A stretch of DNA of 64,000 nt from Variovorax sp. EL159 (GCF_900100965.1 NZ_FMUJ01000008.1:62001-126000); one strand, 5' to 3'. Shown: positions 1 to 8,516, counted from the first letter of the stretch. Translations and numbers: made by a program. The notes: generated from the sequence alone by a model not told the origin.

Positions 1-1
1 C

Positions 2-154
2 GAAGACCAGGGCCACCCCTACTACGCCACTGCGCGGCTGTGGGACGACGGCATCATCGATCCGGCCGACACGCGCCGCGTGCTGGCGCTGGGCCTGGCG
101 GCCGCGCGCAATGCGCCGGTGCCCGAGCCGAAGTTCGGCATCTTCCGGATGTAG
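2..154 (+). CDS. liuB: Methylcrotonyl-CoA carboxylase carboxyltransferase (beta) subunit, C-terminal end
   Basis: Only the last 50 codons lie in the window; the gene starts upstream. The frame reads EDQGHPYYATARLWDDG, then IIDPADTRRVLALGLA, and ends KFGIFRM-stop. This is the usual C-terminus of the carboxyltransferase half of acyl-CoA carboxylases, closest to MCC beta. The subunit moves CO2 from carboxybiotin to 3-methylcrotonyl-CoA in leucine degradation. The call is strengthened by the matching alpha subunit at 3048-5051 and an enoyl-CoA hydratase between them. A propionyl-type carboxyltransferase cannot be excluded from so short a piece. Confidence 0.8.
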   Translation, partial: EDQGHPYYATARLWDDGIIDPADTRRVLALGLAAARNAPVPEPKFGIFRM

Positions 155-175
155 GACGCATCGAAGGAGTCCTTC

Positions 176-1042
176 ATGACGTTGCGCAAGCTCACGTTCA
201 TTGCCGCCGCACTGCTGTGCTGCGCGATCGGCGCGCAGGCCCAGAGCCTGGCGCGCCGCGACATCGAGATTCCGATGGCGGTCAAGGGCTTCTTCGGCGA
301 ATCGCACGTGAAGCTCGCGGCCACCGAATACAAGCCTGAGGGCGACGGGCCGTTCCCGGTGCTGGTGATCAACCACGGCACGCCGCGTTCGCCTTCCGAC
401 TTCGCGAAGATGCAGGACCGCTATGCGCGGCAGGCCGAGCTGTTCGCGCGTCACGGCTTCCTGGTCATCAACCCGCTGCGCCGCGGCTACGGCAAGTCCG
501 ACGGGCCGTGGGCCGAGAACTACTTCAGCTGCAGCAAGCCCGACTACGTGCAGGCCGGCCTCGAAAGCGCCAAGGACATCGGCGCCGCGCTCGACTACGC
601 CCGCGCGCTGCCTTATGCCGACGCGCAGCACATCGTGCTGCTGGGCAAGTCGGCCGGCGGCTTCGGCGTGCTGGCGCTGTCGAGCCTGAACCCGGCCGGC
701 GTGATCGGCACCATCAATTTCGCGGGCGGACGCGGCTCGCGCGGACCCGACGACGTGTGCAACGAAGCCAGCCTCGTCGATGCCTTCGGCCGCTATGCCT
801 CGACCACGAAGGTGCCGATGCTGTGGGTCTATTCGGAGAACGACCATTTCTTCGGCCCCGCATTGGCCGGCCGATTGCTGGCGGCCTACAAGGCCAAGGG
901 CGTGGACGTGCGCTTCGAGGGCGTACCGCCCTATGGCAACGATGGCCACGGCTTCTTCGAAGGGCGCGACAACGCGGCGATCTGGGTGCCGATGGTCGAT
1001 GAGTTCATCGCGAAGCTGGGGCTGCCACAGCGCCTTCAATGA
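176..1042 (+). CDS. Secreted alpha/beta hydrolase (dienelactone hydrolase-like)
   Basis: A 288-residue protein with a signal peptide (residues 1-23, cleavage after AQA). The alpha/beta-hydrolase core shows an oxyanion-type NHGTP at 66-70, a nucleophile elbow GKSAGG with Ser149, a likely acid Asp in SENDHFF, and a His in DGHGFF near the C-terminus. The substrate is unknown; the family includes dienelactone hydrolases and esterases. A good AAGGAG ribosome site at 164-169 fixes the start. It sits 21 bp after the carboxyltransferase and 16 bp before the hydratase, so it is probably co-transcribed with leucine-degradation genes, but no role in that pathway is established. Confidence 0.8.
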   Translation: MTLRKLTFIAAALLCCAIGAQAQSLARRDIEIPMAVKGFFGESHVKLAATEYKPEGDGPFPVLVINHGTPRSPSDFAKMQDRYARQAELFARHGFLVINPLRRGYGKSDGPWAENYFSCSKPDYVQAGLESAKDIGAALDYARALPYADAQHIVLLGKSAGGFGVLALSSLNPAGVIGTINFAGGRGSRGPDDVCNEASLVDAFGRYASTTKVPMLWVYSENDHFFGPALAGRLLAAYKAKGVDVRFEGVPPYGNDGHGFFEGRDNAAIWVPMVDEFIAKLGLPQRLQ

Positions 1043-1058
1043 CGACAAGACAACACAC

Positions 1059-1859
1059 ATGAGCGACCCCTACACCACGCTGCAACTGACGATCGAAGGC
1101 GCCATCGCCCGCATCTGGCTCGACCAGCCCGACGCACGCAACGCCTTCGACGACATCGTGATCGCCGAGCTGACACGCGCCTTCACCGAAGCCGGTGCCG
1201 CGCCGCAGGTGAAAGCCATCGTGCTCGGCGCGAACGGCCCGGCCTTCTGCGCTGGCGCCAACCTCAACTGGATGCGCCGCATGGCCGACTACACGCGCGA
1301 CGAGAACATCGCCGACGCGGGCAAGCTGGCCGAGATGCTCCGCGTCATCGCCGAGTGCCCCAAGCCGACCATCGCGCGCGTGCAGGGCGATGTGTACGCC
1401 GGTGGCATGGGCCTCGTGGCCGCATGCGACATGGCCGTGAGCGTCGACACCGCCTGGTACTGCCTGAGCGAAGTCAAGATCGGCCTCGTGCCCGCGACCA
1501 TCAGCCCGTATGTGCTGCGCGCGATGGGCACGCGGGCCTCGCAGCGCTACTTCCTCACGGCAGAGCGCTTCACCGCCGCCGAGGCGCACCGCATCGGCTT
1601 CGTGCATGAAGTGGTGGCGGCCGACGCGCTCGATGCCAAGGTCGGCGAACTGCTGAAGGCGTTGACCGGCGCGAGCCCGGCCGCCGTGCGCACCTGCAAG
1701 CAACTGATCGCCGACGTGGCCGGCCGCGAGATCGACAGCGCGCTGATCGCCAGGACCGTCGAAGGCATCGCCGACATCCGTTCGAGCGAAGAGGGCCGCG
1801 AGGGCGTGCAGGCCTTTTTGCAGAAGCGCAAGCCATCGTGGCTGGAAGCGAAGGCCTGA
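1059..1859 (+). CDS. liuC: Enoyl-CoA hydratase family, probable 3-methylglutaconyl-CoA hydratase
   Basis: A 266-residue crotonase-fold protein. The start is the ATG of MSDPYTTLQL; a longer reading upstream overlaps the previous gene and has no crotonase similarity. The oxyanion-hole segment reads GPAFCAGANLNWMRRM and the second, GGMGLVAACD, is also typical. The length is normal for the family. In the Liu pathway this enzyme hydrates 3-methylglutaconyl-CoA to HMG-CoA. Context supports that role: MCC beta lies upstream, MCC alpha downstream, and HMG-CoA lyase about 11 kb further on the same strand. From the sequence alone another short-chain hydratase is possible. Confidence 0.85.
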   Translation: MSDPYTTLQLTIEGAIARIWLDQPDARNAFDDIVIAELTRAFTEAGAAPQVKAIVLGANGPAFCAGANLNWMRRMADYTRDENIADAGKLAEMLRVIAECPKPTIARVQGDVYAGGMGLVAACDMAVSVDTAWYCLSEVKIGLVPATISPYVLRAMGTRASQRYFLTAERFTAAEAHRIGFVHEVVAADALDAKVGELLKALTGASPAAVRTCKQLIADVAGREIDSALIARTVEGIADIRSSEEGREGVQAFLQKRKPSWLEAKA

Positions 1860-1863
1860 CGCC

Positions 1864-2367
1864 ATGCCGCACCGCCCGCTGATCGAACGCATGGATGCCT
1901 GGCTGGCCGCGAACCGCGCCGACTATCGCGCCGCGCTTCAACCGGGCGTGAGCGACAGCGAGCTCGATGCCTTCGAGGCGAAGTTCTCGCTGAAGCTGCC
2001 CGAGGCCTTTCGCGCGCTCTACCGCTGGCGCAACGGCCAGCCGGACAGCAGCTTCGACAGCTTCCAGGACAACCGCATGTTCTCGTCGCTCGAAGACATC
2101 GCCGACACCAAGGAGATGCTCGACGGCATGATCGGCTTCGACTTCGAAGACCCCGCCACCTGGCGGCGCGGCTGGGTGCCATTCTTGTCGAACGGCGGCG
2201 GCAGCTACCTGTGCGTCGATATCGATGCAGAGGGCGGTGGCCAGCCGGGCCAGTTGATCGCCTTCTGGAAGGCTGACGAAGACCGGCCGGTCGAGCACGC
2301 CTCGGTGCAGGCCTGGCTCGCGGACCTCGTGGCTTCCATGGAAGCCGGAACGCTCGAGATTTCCTGA
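1864..2367 (+). CDS. SMI1/KNR4 (SUKH) family protein
   Basis: A 167-residue soluble protein. The segment SELDAFEAKFSLKLPEAFRA followed by LYRWRNGQ is the hallmark N-terminal motif of SMI1/KNR4 domains. A later acidic FDFEDPATW region and the SNGGGSYLCVDI strand also fit the fold. Many bacterial members are immunity proteins for polymorphic toxins, but others have housekeeping or unknown roles. No toxin gene or repeat scaffold lies nearby, and the gene is embedded 4 bp after liuC and 13 bp before a membrane protein. I assign the family only. Confidence 0.8.
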   Translation: MPHRPLIERMDAWLAANRADYRAALQPGVSDSELDAFEAKFSLKLPEAFRALYRWRNGQPDSSFDSFQDNRMFSSLEDIADTKEMLDGMIGFDFEDPATWRRGWVPFLSNGGGSYLCVDIDAEGGGQPGQLIAFWKADEDRPVEHASVQAWLADLVASMEAGTLEIS

Positions 2368-2380
2368 GGGCTCATCACTC

Positions 2381-3055
2381 ATGAACACCAGCCTCGACAT
2401 GCCCCAGCTCATCGCACTGGCCGCCGCCATCGGCTGGGCCAGCGGCGTGCGCCTTTACCTGGTCGTGCTGCTGACTGGCATCGTCGGCTACTTCGGCTGG
2501 GTGCCGCTGCCCAGCGGGCTGCAGTTGCTGGCGCATCCGGTGGTGATCGCGGCGAGCGGCTTCATGGTGTTCATCGAATTCTTCGCCGACAAGATCCCCG
2601 GCCTCGATTCGCTGTGGGACGTGGTGCACACGGCGATCCGCATCCCGGCCGGCGCCGCGCTGGCGGCCAGCGTCTTCGGCGCCGACCATGGCGTGATGGC
2701 CATCGTGGCGGCGCTGGTGGGCGGCGGCTTCGCGGCCACGGCGCATGCCGCCAAGGCCACCACGCGCGCGGCCATCAACACCTCGCCCGAGCCTTTCTCC
2801 AACGTGGGCGCTTCGCTGGTCGAAGACACGATGGTGCCCGCGGGGCTGTGGCTCGCGGTGGCGCACCCCTTCGTCTTTCTCGTGCTGTTCGTGCTGGTGC
2901 TTGTGGCGAGCGTGTGGCTCATCCGCAAGAGCTGGCGTTTCCTCAAGGCGCTGTTCGGCCGCGTGGCCCGCATCTTCAGCGGCCGACCCGATCCGGGCGT
3001 GGTGCCCGCGTTTCAACTGAAAAAGAATCCTCCGGGAGACACTCCGAATGTTTAA
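2381..3055 (+). CDS. DUF4126 membrane protein
   Basis: A 224-residue integral membrane protein with about five hydrophobic segments. The N-terminal IGWASGVRLYLVVLLTGIVG and the GLDSLWDVVHTAIRIPAGA loop are typical of DUF4126. Its function is unknown. The last 8 bp (3048-3055) overlap the start of liuD, which suggests translational coupling. A charged tail after the last hydrophobic segment is probably cytoplasmic. Confidence 0.8.
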   Translation: MNTSLDMPQLIALAAAIGWASGVRLYLVVLLTGIVGYFGWVPLPSGLQLLAHPVVIAASGFMVFIEFFADKIPGLDSLWDVVHTAIRIPAGAALAASVFGADHGVMAIVAALVGGGFAATAHAAKATTRAAINTSPEPFSNVGASLVEDTMVPAGLWLAVAHPFVFLVLFVLVLVASVWLIRKSWRFLKALFGRVARIFSGRPDPGVVPAFQLKKNPPGDTPNV

Positions 3056-5051
3056 GAAGATCCTGATCGCCAATCGCGGTGAAATCGCTTGCCGTGTCGC
3101 TGCAACCGCGCGACGCATGGCAATCCGCACGGTGGCCGTGTACTCCGATGCCGACGCGCATGCCAACCACGTGCGGGCTTGCGACGAGTCGGTGCACATC
3201 GGCGGCAGCGCGCCCAAGGACAGCTACCTGCGCTGGGAAAAGATCCTCGAAGCCGCCAAGGCCACGGGCGCGGAAGCGGTGCACCCGGGCTACGGCTTTC
3301 TGAGCGAGAACGAAGAGTTCGCCCAGGCCTGCGCGCAGGCGGGCCTCGTCTTCATCGGCCCGCCGCCTTCGGCCATCAAGGCCATGGGCCTGAAGGCCGA
3401 GTCGAAGCAGCTGATGGAAAAGGCCGGCGTGCCGCTGGTGCCCGGCTACCACGGCCACGACCAGGACCCGGCACTGCTGCAGCGCGAGGCCGACCGCATC
3501 GGCTATCCGGTGCTCATCAAGGCCAGCGCCGGCGGTGGCGGCAAGGGCATGCGCGCGGTCGACAAGGCCGAAGACTTCGCTGCCGCGCTCGCCTCGTGCA
3601 AGCGCGAAGCCATCAACAGCTTCGGCGACGACGCGGTCCTGATCGAAAAATACGTGCAACGCCCGCGCCACATCGAGATCCAGGTGTTCGGCGACACGCA
3701 AGGCAACTACGTCTATCTGTTCGAGCGCGACTGCTCGGTGCAGCGGCGCCATCAGAAGGTGCTCGAAGAAGCGCCCGCGCCCGGCATGACCGAAGCCATG
3801 CGCAAGCAGATGGGCGATGCCGCCGTGGCCGCGGCACGCGCCGTGAACTACGTGGGCGCGGGCACGGTCGAGTTCATCGTCGAGCAGCGCGAAGGCGGCG
3901 AGATGAACTTCTTCTTCATGGAGATGAACACGCGCCTGCAGGTGGAACACCCGGTGACCGAAGCCATCACGGGCCTCGACCTTGTCGAATGGCAACTGCG
4001 CGTGGCCTCGGGCGAGCCGCTGCCTACCAAGCAGGCCGACCTGAAAATCCACGGCCACGCCATCGAAGCACGCATCTGCGCCGAGAACCCCGACAACAAC
4101 TTTCTGCCCGCCACCGGCACGCTGCGCGTGTACCGCAAGCCGCAGGCGACGGCCTTCCAGCGCAGCCGTGTGCGCATCGACGACGGCGTGCGCGAGGGCG
4201 GCGAGATCTCGCCCTTCTACGATTCGATGATCGCCAAGCTGATCGTGCACGGCAGCACGCGCGAAGAAGCGCTGGCCCGTCTCGACGCCGCGTTGGCGCA
4301 GGTGCAGATCGTGGGCGTGTCGACCAACGTTCAATTCTTGCGCGGCATTCTCGCGACGGCGTCGTTCTCGAAGGCCAACCTCGACACCGCCCTCATCGAG
4401 CGCGAGCGTGCCGTGCTGTTCGACCGCGACACGCTGGGTCTGCCGCTGGCGGCGGCGGCGGCCATCGCGCGCACGCTGATCACCGAATGGCCCGCGAAGA
4501 TGCCCGACCCCTTTGCGCGCCGCGACGGCTGGCGTTCGCTCGGCGAGTACCTGCGCCGTTTCGACTTCGAGTTTCGCGGCGCCGAGCAGATCGCCCTGCT
4601 GACCTACAAGCGCGACGGCAGCCTCTGGCTCGAAGCGGGTGGCGCGGAAGGCCCGCTGGTCATCGGCCAGTTCCCCTCGGGCGAGTTCGAGGTCGAGTTC
4701 GCGGGCAACCGCCAGACGCTCGACGTGCACCTGGACGGCGCCATGGCCCATGTGTTCGCATCGAAGGGCGCGACGAAGATCACCGCCATCGACCGCCTCG
4801 CCCACGCGGGCGACACGCATGCCGAAGGCGGGCGGCTCACGGCGCCGATGCCGGGCAAGGTCGTGTCGTTTGCGGTCAAGGCCGGCGACAAGGTCAGCCG
4901 CGGCCAGCCGCTGGCGGTGATGGAGGCGATGAAAATGGAGCACACCATCGCAGCGCCCGCAGACGGCACCGTGGAAGAACTCATGTTCGCTCCTGGCGAG
5001 CAGGTGGCCGAAGGCGACGAATTGTTGCGAATGGCCGCGGCAACGGCTTAA
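3048..5051 (+). CDS. liuD: Methylcrotonyl-CoA carboxylase alpha (biotin-carrying) subunit
   Basis: A 667-residue protein with biotin carboxylase at the N-terminus (FKKILIANRGEIACRV), an ATP-grasp glycine loop GGGGKGMR, the catalytic EMNTRLQVEH segment, a linker of about 200 residues, and a C-terminal biotinyl domain with EAMKMEH; the biotin lysine is about residue 629. The length matches MCC and GCC alpha subunits. It carboxylates its own biotin with ATP and bicarbonate and works with the carboxyltransferase that ends at position 154. The start lies inside the end of the DUF4126 gene. Confidence 0.93.
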   Translation: MFKKILIANRGEIACRVAATARRMAIRTVAVYSDADAHANHVRACDESVHIGGSAPKDSYLRWEKILEAAKATGAEAVHPGYGFLSENEEFAQACAQAGLVFIGPPPSAIKAMGLKAESKQLMEKAGVPLVPGYHGHDQDPALLQREADRIGYPVLIKASAGGGGKGMRAVDKAEDFAAALASCKREAINSFGDDAVLIEKYVQRPRHIEIQVFGDTQGNYVYLFERDCSVQRRHQKVLEEAPAPGMTEAMRKQMGDAAVAAARAVNYVGAGTVEFIVEQREGGEMNFFFMEMNTRLQVEHPVTEAITGLDLVEWQLRVASGEPLPTKQADLKIHGHAIEARICAENPDNNFLPATGTLRVYRKPQATAFQRSRVRIDDGVREGGEISPFYDSMIAKLIVHGSTREEALARLDAALAQVQIVGVSTNVQFLRGILATASFSKANLDTALIERERAVLFDRDTLGLPLAAAAAIARTLITEWPAKMPDPFARRDGWRSLGEYLRRFDFEFRGAEQIALLTYKRDGSLWLEAGGAEGPLVIGQFPSGEFEVEFAGNRQTLDVHLDGAMAHVFASKGATKITAIDRLAHAGDTHAEGGRLTAPMPGKVVSFAVKAGDKVSRGQPLAVMEAMKMEHTIAAPADGTVEELMFAPGEQVAEGDELLRMAAATA

Positions 5052-5110
5052 CCCCGTTGCGGGTCCTGGCCCGTATCAGCTGCGGTAGTCATTCTTTCAA
5101 AGGGATTTTC

Positions 5111-6091
5111 ATGCCGCATCGCAAGCCTCTCGTTTCGTCCCGATTCGCCCGTCACCGCACGGGCATCGTCCTGCTGGCCCTGGCGGCCGCGCTCTCCATG
5201 GCCGGCTGCGGCCAGAAGAGGGATGCCGGGTCATCCTCCGAGGCGCCTCCGCCGCCGGCCCCCATGCAGGCGACTGCGAACTACGGCGGCGGCATGGCGA
5301 TGAAGGAGAGCCGTGCGCGAGCCGCGTCGCCGCAGGCCGAATCCGCGCGCGCACCCGCACCCGTGGCTGCGAGTGCCGACCAGGCGCAGCAGACGCCGTT
5401 CCAGCGCTACCTTGCCGTCCGGCAGGAGCTGAACGTCGAGGTGCCGTCGGAGCAACTGCCCGACGCATGGGGCAAGGTGCGCGACCTGTGCGACACGCTG
5501 AAGTGCGAGCTGCTGTCGTCGTCCCTCTTGCGCGAGACCCCGCAGCAGGTCGGCAAGGCCATGCTCGAAATGCGCGTGGAGCCGGCCGACGTCGACAAGC
5601 TGCTCAACGGCCTGGCCGGCGTGGCCAAGGTGGTGTCGCAGAACACCACCAGCGAAGACAAGACCTCGGAGGTGATCGACGTCGAGGCGCGCATCAAGAA
5701 CCGCACCGAGTTTCGCGACAGCCTGCGCCTGATGCTGCGCGACAAGACGACCAAGCGCGACATGTCCGACCTTCTCGAAATACAGCGCACGCTGGCCGAC
5801 ACGCAGGCCGAACTGGACAGCAGCGCGACGCAGCGCAAGGTGCTGGAGCAGCAGACCAGCAAGCAGCACATCCAGATCCAGTTCACGACCACCCGCGTGC
5901 TGGCGCAGGGTGGCCAGAGCTACAACCCGATGATGCGTGCGCTGCGCCAGGCGGGTTCGGTGCTGGCCGAGAGCGTGGGCGCGCTCATCACCTTCCTGGC
6001 GGCGGTGTTGCCGTGGCTGTTGCTGGTGGTGCTGCCGTTCGGCTGGCTGGTGCGGGTGCTGTGGCGCCGTCGCCGTTCCAAGATCGCCTGA
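5111..6091 (+). CDS. DUF4349 lipoprotein
   Basis: A 326-residue predicted lipoprotein. The start is the ATG of MPHRKPLVS; upstream sequence in this frame lies inside liuD. The lipobox LSMAGC puts the lipid-bearing Cys about residue 36. A Pro/Ala-rich linker follows, then a DUF4349 domain with the VIDVEARIKNRTEFRDSLR region and a predicted coiled coil (SDLLEIQRTLADTQAELDSS). A C-terminal membrane helix ends in RRRRSKIA. Its function is unknown; the two anchors imply a cell-envelope role. Confidence 0.82.
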   Translation: MPHRKPLVSSRFARHRTGIVLLALAAALSMAGCGQKRDAGSSSEAPPPPAPMQATANYGGGMAMKESRARAASPQAESARAPAPVAASADQAQQTPFQRYLAVRQELNVEVPSEQLPDAWGKVRDLCDTLKCELLSSSLLRETPQQVGKAMLEMRVEPADVDKLLNGLAGVAKVVSQNTTSEDKTSEVIDVEARIKNRTEFRDSLRLMLRDKTTKRDMSDLLEIQRTLADTQAELDSSATQRKVLEQQTSKQHIQIQFTTTRVLAQGGQSYNPMMRALRQAGSVLAESVGALITFLAAVLPWLLLVVLPFGWLVRVLWRRRRSKIA

Positions 6092-6135
6092 GGATCGCAA
6101 CCGGGTCCGTCACTACCTTGCAGGAGATTGTCTTG

Positions 6136-6762
6136 ATGGACCCGCTTCGCCTTTATGTGGACGCCCAGTTCGCGAGCCCCTATGCCATGTCGGTGTTCGT
6201 GGCGCTGCATGAAAAGGGGTTGCCGTTCGAGATGTCGACCGTCGATCTCGGGGCGCTCGAACACCGGGCGGCCGGATTCTCAGACCTGTCGCTGACGCAG
6301 CGCGTGCCGACGTTGCTGCATGGCGACTTCGCGCTGTCGGAGTCGTCCGCGATCGCCGAGTACATCGATGAAGTCTTTCCGGGCACGGCCCTGTATCCGT
6401 CGGAGCCGCGAAGCAGGGCAAGGGCGCGCCAGCTGCAGGCCTGGCTTCGCAGCGACCTGATGCCGATCCGGCAGGAGCGTGCGACCGAGGTGGTGTTCTA
6501 CCGGCCTTCGAGCGCGCCGCTGTCCGCTGCTGCGCAGGCATCGGCGAAGACGCTCTTCGACTTTGCGGAGGCCCTGCTCCCCGCCGATGCGGAGAACCTG
6601 TTCGGCGCATGGTCCATCGCGGATGTGGACCTGGCGCTGATGCTCAGCCGGCTGGTGCTGAACGGCGATGCCGTGCCGCCAAGGCTGGCGTCGTACGCGG
6701 GCCGGCAGTGGCAGCGGCCCTCCGTTCAGCGATGGGTGCGGCAAGTGCGGCCGCCGCTCTGA
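6136..6762 (+). CDS. yfcF: Glutathione S-transferase, YfcF type
   Basis: A 208-residue thioredoxin-fold plus helical GST. The N-terminal strand reads LYVDAQFASPYAMSVFVALH, and QRVPTLLHGDFALSESSAI holds the cis-proline and the glutathione-gamma-glutamyl site (ES). The helical domain motif RARARQLQAWLRSDLMPIR closely resembles E. coli YfcF, a GST with peroxidase activity. An AGGAGATTG ribosome site lies just upstream. The gene stands 44 bp after the DUF4349 gene with no visible functional link. Confidence 0.85.
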   Translation: MDPLRLYVDAQFASPYAMSVFVALHEKGLPFEMSTVDLGALEHRAAGFSDLSLTQRVPTLLHGDFALSESSAIAEYIDEVFPGTALYPSEPRSRARARQLQAWLRSDLMPIRQERATEVVFYRPSSAPLSAAAQASAKTLFDFAEALLPADAENLFGAWSIADVDLALMLSRLVLNGDAVPPRLASYAGRQWQRPSVQRWVRQVRPPL

Positions 6763-6769
6763 CCTGGCG

Positions 6770-7084
6770 TCAGCCCACCATCACTTCACTGATCTGCACC
6801 ACCGGCACGATGTCGGTGTAGTTCTTCACGTCGGCCCTGATCTCTTCCCTGTGCGGCCCGAACGCCTTCTGGAAGGCGTCGAGGGATTCGCTGAACACGT
6901 GGCACATGGCGATGTAGGCGGGTGGGGTGCCCGGCGCGCCGCCGCCCAGGCCCTTGTCGATGGTGTACGAGAGGCAGGCGTCGCCCATGAGCGCCTTGAT
7001 CAGCGGCATGTGCTTGTCGCGGTAGTAATCGTGGTCGAAGCGGGCGTCGGCAGCGTAGGGATACATCACGCTGAACTTGATCAT
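6770..7084 (-). CDS. EthD family protein
   Basis: A 104-residue small ferredoxin-like (dimeric alpha-beta barrel) protein. MIKFSVMYPYAADARFDHDY followed by YRDKHMPL is the EthD signature, with the conserved Tyr-His-Met-Pro stretch. EthD was first described as needed for ethyl tert-butyl ether oxidation, but most family members are uncharacterised. An AGGAG lies upstream on the minus strand at 7095-7099. It converges on yfcF and diverges from ghrA. Confidence 0.82.
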   Translation of the reverse strand: MIKFSVMYPYAADARFDHDYYRDKHMPLIKALMGDACLSYTIDKGLGGGAPGTPPAYIAMCHVFSESLDAFQKAFGPHREEIRADVKNYTDIVPVVQISEVMVG

Positions 7085-7185
7085 GGTTGTCGGACTCCTG
7101 GGGTACGGGGTTGGATGATGGCTGGCGTTCGAGCATAGGAGATGGCTTGCGGCGCAACAAGCCGGCGCCGCCTAAGATTCGGGCC

Positions 7186-8106
7186 ATGCGAATTTCCGTC
7201 TACCTCACCGACAACCGCCCAGACCCCTGGATCGAAGGCCTGCAGGCCGAACTCCCCGATGCCGTCATCGAAGCCTGGAAGCCCGGTGCGGCCCAGGCCG
7301 ACCATGGCGTGGTCTGGGCGCCGCCGCAGCAATTCCTCGACGAGCAGCCGAAGCTGCGCGGCCTCTTCAACATCGGCGCGGGCGTCGATGCGTTGCTCAA
7401 GCTGAAGGTGCCGGCGCACACGCGCATCGTGCGGCTCGACGATGCCGGCATGTCGGTGCAGATGGCCGAATATGTCTGCCACACGCTGATCCGCCATTTC
7501 CGCGAGTTCGATGCCTACGAGGCCGACGCGCGCGAGGGCCGCTGGAGTTATCGCAAGCCGAAGCTGCGGCGCGATTTTCCCGTCGGCATCATGGGCCTGG
7601 GCGTGCTCGGCGAGCGCGTGGCCAAGGCGGTGGCGCAGTTCGAGTTTTCGGTGCTGGGCTGGAGCCGGTCGGCCAAGGCGATCGATGGCGTTCAGGTGTT
7701 CAGCGGCGAGGCGCAGTTCGACGAGTTCCTGTCGTCCACGCGCGTGCTGGTCAACCTGCTGCCGCTGACCGAAGCAACGCGCGGCATCCTGAACCGCAAG
7801 ACGCTGGGCAAACTCAAGCCCGAGGGGTATCTCATCAGCATTGCGCGTGGCGGCCATCTGGTGGAAGAGGAACTGATCCCGATGCTGGACGCAGGCGAAC
7901 TCGCGGGCGCGACGCTTGATGTGTTCCAGGTCGAGCCGCTGCCGGCCGAGCATGCCTTCTGGCGGCATCCGAAGATTACGGTGACGCCGCACGGCTCGGC
8001 GCGCACGCTGCGCGAGGAGTCCATCACGCAGATCGCCGGGAAGATCCGCGCGATGGAGCAGGGGCTGCCTGTGAGCGGCGTGGTCGATCCGGAGCGCGGG
8101 TACTGA
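7186..8106 (+). CDS. ghrA: Glyoxylate/hydroxypyruvate reductase A-type 2-hydroxyacid dehydrogenase
   Basis: A 306-residue D-2-hydroxyacid dehydrogenase. The start chosen is MRISVYLTDN; a longer frame upstream runs into the divergent promoter. The Rossmann motif is GLGVLGERVAKAV. The catalytic Arg lies in SIARGGHLVEEEL, the Glu in DVFQVEPLP and the His in VTPHGSA. It would reduce glyoxylate or hydroxypyruvate with NAD(P)H. The short family length and the WSRS segment fit GhrA rather than GhrB. Confidence 0.87.
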   Translation: MRISVYLTDNRPDPWIEGLQAELPDAVIEAWKPGAAQADHGVVWAPPQQFLDEQPKLRGLFNIGAGVDALLKLKVPAHTRIVRLDDAGMSVQMAEYVCHTLIRHFREFDAYEADAREGRWSYRKPKLRRDFPVGIMGLGVLGERVAKAVAQFEFSVLGWSRSAKAIDGVQVFSGEAQFDEFLSSTRVLVNLLPLTEATRGILNRKTLGKLKPEGYLISIARGGHLVEEELIPMLDAGELAGATLDVFQVEPLPAEHAFWRHPKITVTPHGSARTLREESITQIAGKIRAMEQGLPVSGVVDPERGY

Positions 8107-8184
8107 CGCGTATTGCGTTACTGGCCGCCGTTGGGGCGGTTGCTTGGTGTTTGCCTTGCGAGGGGGCGCTGCTGTTCAGGGCAG

Positions 8185-8282
8185 CGCTCACGTCGACGGC
8201 GTACTCCCCTCCGCGAATGTCCCCCGGGGCTGCGCCCCTCCTCCTTTATTTCGCTGCGGGGAGTACGCCGTCGGCGTGAGCG
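8185..8282. repeat. Palindromic structured element, copy A
   Basis: Bounded by 25-bp imperfect inverted repeats (8185-8209 and 8258-8282, one mismatch). The core (8204-8263, 60 bp) has two conserved strands, TCCGCGAATGTCCCCC and TCCTCCTTTATTTCGCTGC, on either side of an inner hairpin GGGGC-TGC-GCCCC. The order is outer stem, conserved internal loop, inner stem. Copy B at 8329-8420 is the same design in the opposite orientation. On the minus strand the core carries AAATAAAGGAGGAG, which includes a full Shine-Dalgarno-like AAGGAGG. No open frame of interest is present. Confidence 0.85.
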
Positions 8283-8328
8283 TTTTCAGAGCAGTCGTTG
8301 ATCGGCGATACACCCGCAGCGTGTCCTC

Positions 8329-8420
8329 GTGCGAATGGCACCGGGTGCTCCCCGCAGCGAAATAAAGGAGGAGCAAAGCGGGGGACATTCGCGGAGGGGA
8401 GCACCCGGTGTCATTCGCAC
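8329..8420. repeat. Palindromic structured element, copy B (inverted)
   Basis: The 25-bp terminal arms are 8329-8353 and 8396-8420 (one mismatch). The core at 8348-8401 is 54 bp. Read on the minus strand it has exactly the same two conserved strands as copy A, but the inner hairpin is only GC-TTT-GC. The outer 19 bp of each arm share no similarity with copy A yet pair with each other. It lies 97 bp upstream of the IclR gene, so it may fall in that gene's leader. Confidence 0.85.
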
Positions 8421-8516
8421 GCGCCCCCGAAGCAACAGCAGCAGCACCTCGAACAAAAACCAAAGGGCAGGGCAAACCCTGAAGCTTTTGTTTTTCGCAA
8501 ACATGAAAATAAATTC

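Noticed and set aside
1864..2367. SMI1/KNR4 gene as immunity gene of a toxin system
   Set aside because: No toxin, repeat scaffold or secretion gene lies nearby; only the family can be supported.
3089..5110. Long plus-strand frame that runs from inside liuD into the DUF4349 gene
   Set aside because: The part before 5111 is an out-of-phase reading of liuD; the real gene starts at the lipoprotein signal.
8113..8365. Short open frames in the gap upstream of the IclR gene
   Set aside because: They are made of the palindromic repeat sequence and have no ribosome sites or family resemblance.
8185..8420. The two elements as ends of one insertion sequence
   Set aside because: Only 46 bp separate them, with no transposase, and each copy has its own complete terminal arms.
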